This document shows, piece after piece, positions 60,391 to 64,000 of a stretch of DNA of 64,000 nt. Position 1 is the stretch's first letter. The number at the start of each line of letters is the position of its first letter. The DNA is from Bacteroidales bacterium (GTDB lineage Bacteria; Bacteroidota; Bacteroidia; Bacteroidales; UBA932). The notes under the pieces are model-generated. The model did not search any database. It was given only the letters and a program-made list of their open reading frames with translations, and was not told the DNA's origin. The DNA lies in assembly GCA_017544005.1 (NCBI GenBank), contig JAFYEZ010000039.1, positions 1 through 64,000 of the forward strand, written 5' to 3'. A program made the translations under genes and the position numbers.

Positions 60391-61532
60391 GGCAGGAGTC
60401 GGTAGAAAACAGGTTGATAGTCTGCCGGAAGAAGTTCCGGATGGAAGATATGGATCAGGTCGGCGAGCACCACGTCGGGCTGCACCGGCATATTCTCATA
60501 AAAAGGCACCTCCCGCATGTTGCAGTAGATGATGCCGCGCTCCTTGAAGGCGGTCAGGTCCGCGTAGCGGGCATCTTCCGCCTGGAGGGCGTCATAGGTA
60601 AAGGTTCCCTGGAAACTGTTCACGATCCGCCAGTAGCGCGCCTGCGCCGTCTGGCTGTAAACCGTTTCGAAATCGAGGTTCAGGCCACCGTGCCGGCCGT
60701 CGTCCGGCAGGAAGTATTCGCCGCCGGCATCACGGAAAATCTGGGCCAGAAAACTGCGGCCGCCCCCTACATACCAGTTGCCGCCGTGGAGTTCCCCGCT
60801 CAGGACCACCGGGCGCTCGGTGACATCGGCCGTCAGGGCCTTGAGGGCATTGTAGCGGGCCTCTATTTCGTTGAAAATCTGCGCTGCCTTCTCCTCCTCT
60901 CCGATCAGCAGCCCCACGAACTTGATCCATTCGGCCTGGCCGAGCGGGGTCTGCTCCTGATAGCCCAGGTGGGGCACCAGCGGGACATCCACCCCTTTGA
61001 GGGCCTCGTAACCGCCCCGTTTGAAGGGAGAGATCAGGATGACGTCCGGAGCCATGGCCAGAATTACCTCGCTGTCGAAGTTGCCCTCGATGCCGATTTT
61101 CCGGGTGGTTCCCTCTTTCAGCCGGCGGCGCATCTCGGGATTGAAGAGATGGCGCGTGCTGGTGATGCCCGCCACGCGGGAGAGTTCCTTCAGCGCGATA
61201 AAGTTCGAGAGTTGGAGCGATGTCATGCAGACCACCCGTTCCACAGGAGTCCGAAGCAGAGAATAACCCTCCGGTAATTCCGGCTCGGCTGCGTCGCGGG
61301 GAATCAGCAGAAAATGGAAAGACTGGCCGTTTTCGCGCTGCGGGTCCTGAATATCGAGCAGGACGCCCTGCGGCGTATAGCGCACGGAAAAGCCCTCTGC
61401 GTAGCGCGGCGAGGCAATCCCCTGCTCCGAGTCGGCCGTGATGCTGCCCTCCTGGGCTTTCTTTCCGCCACGGCAGCCTGCGGCCACGGCCAACAGCAGC
61501 AAGAGCGCTGCCAGTAATCTGCAAGTTTTCAT
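60387..61532 (-). CDS. btuF: ABC importer substrate-binding lipoprotein, BtuF/FecB-like
   Basis: 381 residues. Lipobox VAAGC (Cys20). Two lobes of the helical-backbone periplasmic binding fold: VERVVCMTSLQLSNFIALKELSRVAGITS (first lobe start, ~95), DSEVILAMAPDVILISPF, then a long linking helix and second lobe with LSGELHGGNWYVGGGRSFLAQIFRDAGGEYF. In diderms with a lipid anchor it would sit on the inner membrane facing the periplasm. Ligand could be corrinoid, haem or siderophore; the surrounding genes favour corrinoid. One base separates it from cbiA. Confidence 0.85.
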   Translation of the reverse strand: MKTCRLLAALLLLLAVAAGCRGGKKAQEGSITADSEQGIASPRYAEGFSVRYTPQGVLLDIQDPQRENGQSFHFLLIPRDAAEPELPEGYSLLRTPVERVVCMTSLQLSNFIALKELSRVAGITSTRHLFNPEMRRRLKEGTTRKIGIEGNFDSEVILAMAPDVILISPFKRGGYEALKGVDVPLVPHLGYQEQTPLGQAEWIKFVGLLIGEEEKAAQIFNEIEARYNALKALTADVTERPVVLSGELHGGNWYVGGGRSFLAQIFRDAGGEYFLPDDGRHGGLNLDFETVYSQTAQARYWRIVNSFQGTFTYDALQAEDARYADLTAFKERGIIYCNMREVPFYENMPVQPDVVLADLIHIFHPELLPADYQPVFYRLLP

Positions 61533-61533
61533 C

Positions 61534-62808
61534 TCAATCCCATAGTTTCATCAGGTCGGCTTCGCCCCAATAGAGGTGCGTATATCCGGCCCGTACATTC
61601 TTATACCGGTAGAGCGGCGTATCCACCTGCTCCCCGGCTGCATTGTATTGCACCGCCACGGAGGGCAGTGCGACAGCGGCCTGAGCGGCAATCTGCGAAT
61701 AGTGGAACTCGTGGCCCCGCCACTCCGTACCATTTTCCAGCACCAGACGTCGGTAGCCCAGGTGAAGCCGGGCGCCCTCCATGGTGCATTCAAAAGGCAG
61801 AATGCCGCAAACCGTCTGCGAAAGATACATCATTCCGCCGCATTCTGCAAGAATCTTTCCGCCTCGCTCCGCATAATCGCGCAGGGAATCAATCAATCCT
61901 TGTTGCGCACAAAGTTGCGGCAGGAAGAGTTCCGGATAGCCGCCCGGCAGATAAACCAGGTCCGCCTCAGGCAGCGGTCCGCCCGCAAGCGGGCTGAAAT
62001 ACTGCACCTTGCCCAGCCTCTCGAGCTGCGCGAGGTTCTCGCGGTAGGTGAAGTTGAAGGCGGCATCGTGCGCCACGGCGATCCGCAGGCCGCCCGGTTT
62101 GATCTCCGGCGCGGGCACCGGATGGAAAGGGGCCTGTACGGCCGCAAGCAGCGCGTCCAGGTCGATATGGTCCGCCACCAGCGTGGCGGCTCGGGCAATC
62201 TGGGTCTCCATCACCTGCTGCGTATCGAGCGTAAGGCCCAGGTGACGCGAGGGAATCTCCAGATCGTCACGCCTGGGCAAAAACCCCAGGCAGGGCACCC
62301 CGGCATCGGCGGCCGCCGCTTCCAGAATCCGGCGGTGGCGCTCCGACGAGGGGCGGTTGAAAATCACGCCGGCCAACTTAAGTTCCGGCCGGAACTGCCG
62401 GATGCCATAGAGCTGCGCAGCCATCGTGTAGGCCGCCGAGGGGGCATCCACCAGCAAGAGTACCGGAAGGCCGAGCAGCAGCGCGACCTCCGCGCTGCTG
62501 CCCTGCATCCGGTCGTATCCGTCAAAGAGTCCCATCACCCCTTCCGTGACGCAGAGATCTGCATCGCCCCCGTATCGCCCGTAGAGGTCCCGCACATGCG
62601 CCTCCGAGGCCAGCCAGGTGTCCAGGTTGACGGAGGGCCGCCCGGTGGCGAGCGTGTGGAACTGCGGGTCGATATAATCCGGGCCGCACTTGAAGGGCTG
62701 CACCCGCAGGCCCCGCTCGCACAGGGCCTTCAGCAAGCCCATCGTAAAGGTGGTCTTGCCGCTGCCCGAGCGAAGGGCGCCGATCAGGAGCTGGGGCTTG
62801 ACGTTCAT
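61534..62808 (-). CDS. cbiA: Cobyrinate a,c-diamide synthase (glutamine-hydrolysing)
   Basis: 424 residues from ATG 62808. P-loop ALRSGSGKTTFTMGLLKAL, PFKCGPDYIDPQFH, VTEGVMGLFDG (dethiobiotin-synthetase-like domain), LGFLPRRDDLEIPSRHLGL, then the glutaminase half with YLPGGYPELF, nucleophile in LAECGGMMYLSQ and the closing HLYWGE. It amidates carboxylates a and c of cobyrinate. It starts 4 bases after the DUF4374 gene. Confidence 0.95.
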   Translation of the reverse strand: MNVKPQLLIGALRSGSGKTTFTMGLLKALCERGLRVQPFKCGPDYIDPQFHTLATGRPSVNLDTWLASEAHVRDLYGRYGGDADLCVTEGVMGLFDGYDRMQGSSAEVALLLGLPVLLLVDAPSAAYTMAAQLYGIRQFRPELKLAGVIFNRPSSERHRRILEAAAADAGVPCLGFLPRRDDLEIPSRHLGLTLDTQQVMETQIARAATLVADHIDLDALLAAVQAPFHPVPAPEIKPGGLRIAVAHDAAFNFTYRENLAQLERLGKVQYFSPLAGGPLPEADLVYLPGGYPELFLPQLCAQQGLIDSLRDYAERGGKILAECGGMMYLSQTVCGILPFECTMEGARLHLGYRRLVLENGTEWRGHEFHYSQIAAQAAVALPSVAVQYNAAGEQVDTPLYRYKNVRAGYTHLYWGEADLMKLWD

Positions 62809-62812
62809 CGTG

Positions 62813-64000
62813 TTATTCCGCCATCGCGCGGATAATGTCGAAGCAGAAGCCCTTGGCAAGCTCGATACCCTTTTCTACGGTACCGGTCTTGCAGTCGTAG
62901 ATATAGACGGTCGGGAATTTTTCCTCTTCCGCACCTTCAACTTCACCGCCTACACCGATATAAGCCTTGCCGTTGAGCACATCGCTGCGCTGCGAGAAGC
63001 GGCCGCCGCAATAAGGCAGGTCCTTGCCCTCGAACTGCACGCGGGAACGGGTGCCGTCAGCGAGGTTGATGATCGACTAGAAGTGGCTGCGGCTGTCGAT
63101 CTTGGTGCCGAGCTTTTCATCGCGGGAGTAAGCCAGCGCTTTGCCGTAGCCCAGATACTGGACGGTCAGCAGTTTGCCTTCCGGGTTGGGGAAGCCGTTC
63201 CAGGTGGGGTCGAAAGCCTTCTCACCCGGTTTGATACGGCGCAGAATACCCATTTCAGCGCCATCGACGGTTTTCAGGCCAGCCAAGTAGAGATTGCCGG
63301 CGCCATCCTGCATGATCATATTCTGCATCAGCTCGCCGTAGGCACTGCCTGCGGTCTCTTCCATGATCTCAGCGGGAACGGCCGTATTGGATTCGACAGC
63401 CATCGTCTTGGGATCGATGATGGCGATATAGGTTACGGATTTAGCGGCATCGCCCATGCCGGCTGCAGGCTTGGCGATATAGAAATAATACAGTTTCTGG
63501 TCACTCTTGCGGTAGGTCAGCAAGCCGCTGGTGGAAAAGGCGCCGTAACCCTCAGGGAGCGTAATATTGAAGTTGCCTTCGCTCTCGACGGTCAGGGTTT
63601 TCTCGGAGAGTTTGGTCCACTGGATCTTGGTGGCATTGTCGGCCGTGCCGACAATCACGAGCGTCGTGCTGTCGCCCACCCACGCGTGGGTGTACTTGCG
63701 CGCCGAATAGACTTTGTCCTTGAAGGGCACCTCTGCGTCCTCCACAATCTTTTCAGCACCGGAGGCGTCGCGCTCGATGTGGAATTTCACGAATCCACCC
63801 GTTGCCTTCTGGGGAACCTGGTAGTAGTAGCGGCCGCGGGTGATGCTCTCCAGCGTGTAGTTCTCCGTAATATCCACACCCTTGCCGGTAAACTCAACGC
63901 GCGGCTGGTCGGCGGTCAGGGCCGACACGCTGCGGACGAAGGTGCCGTTCTTGTTTTTGGACATACCGCCGTGCTTGACTGCACAGACGAAAAGGTCGAA
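62813..64000 (-). pseudogene. DUF4374-type protein, interrupted by an in-frame TAG and cut by the window edge
   Basis: The minus-strand frame is open from the right edge (first codons FDLFVCAVKHGGM) for ~307 codons to TAG at 63077-63079, and continues in the same frame for another 88 codons to the true-looking end FDIIRAMAE at 62813. Both parts read as one protein: beta-propeller-like strands (VTYIAIIDPKTMAVESNTAVP, LTVQYLGYGKALAYSRDEKLGTKID before the stop; GKAYIGVGGEVEGAEEEKFPTVYIYD after it), as in the DUF4374 family of Bacteroidetes, often found beside TonB receptors for iron or corrinoids. A single TAG (after SRSHF) with no frame change suggests a recent nonsense mutation, a sequencing error or readthrough. 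It is the first visible gene of the cobalamin operon, 4 bases before cbiA. Confidence 0.75.

Noticed and set aside
63077..63079. TAG as a pyrrolysine or reassigned codon
   Set aside because: Other genes in the window end normally in TAG and nothing suggests pyrrolysine machinery; nonsense mutation or error is simpler.

Overview
The window is a GC-rich stretch (high-50s % GC on the lines I sampled) of a Bacteroidales-type chromosome. The evidence is the recurrent Bacteroidetes promoter box TAnnTTTG upstream of many genes, type V (Mfa1/FimA-like) fimbrial lipoproteins, a DUF4295 mini-gene after rpmB-rpmG, the long Bacteroidetes form of SecA, a C10 peptidase, DUF4374 and DUF3575 proteins, and a CbiJ-D / CbiG-F / CbiE-T / CbiH-C fused cobalamin pathway. 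I cannot place it below order level; the GC content would suit a Rikenellaceae/Alistipes-like or uncultured Bacteroidales genome.

Layout. 1-1215: end of dnaK and a TrmO-type tRNA methyltransferase. 1377-15193: a seven-gene fimbrial operon (DUF3575-OmpA protein, Mfa1-like major pilin, Mfa2-like anchor, a second Mfa1-like pilin, three large accessory/tip lipoproteins) whose start codon lies directly behind a C9 homopolymer. 15211-19639 (minus): AmgK-RapZ fusion kinase, MurU-like nucleotidyltransferase and a putative porin, probably for cell-wall sugar salvage. 19646-21709: divergent promoters, tRNA-Ser(GGA), a 124-base nested palindrome, 63-64 bp tandem repeats, and a RAYT-like Y1 transposase gene between two inverted 169-bp REP-like elements. 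21803-28530 (minus): racemase-ftsY-pheT-permease operon and an L-cysteine desulfidase. 28533-30906: an AT-rich islet with a C10 protease and a lipoprotein. 30928-36257 (minus): DUF4295-rpmG-rpmB and lepB-rplT-rpmI-infC-thrS (infC starting with ATC). 36250-43026: DUF4199 protein, GT2 glycosyltransferase, bactofilin, lpdA, secA.

43116-64000 (minus) is almost all corrinoid biology: a cobU-cobT-cobS-cobC nucleotide-loop operon, a second diverged RAYT-like gene flanked by direct copies of a different repeat, and then a 14-gene operon reading from the right edge leftwards: DUF4374 protein (interrupted by one in-frame TAG), CbiA, a BtuFCD-type ABC importer, a signal-peptide-bearing CbiK, PduO-type adenosyltransferase, CbiP, CobD, CbiB, CbiHC, CbiET, CbiGF, CbiJD. 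Most junctions in it are 4-base ATGA overlaps. Together they cover cobalt insertion, most ring methylations and contraction, amidation, adenosylation, the aminopropanol arm, lower-ligand attachment, and corrinoid or metal-chelate uptake. CbiL is not in the window.

The points most worth a second look are the two RAYT/REP-like units, the C9 tract before the fimbrial operon, the TAG-interrupted DUF4374 gene at the head of the cobalamin operon, and the exported CbiK.
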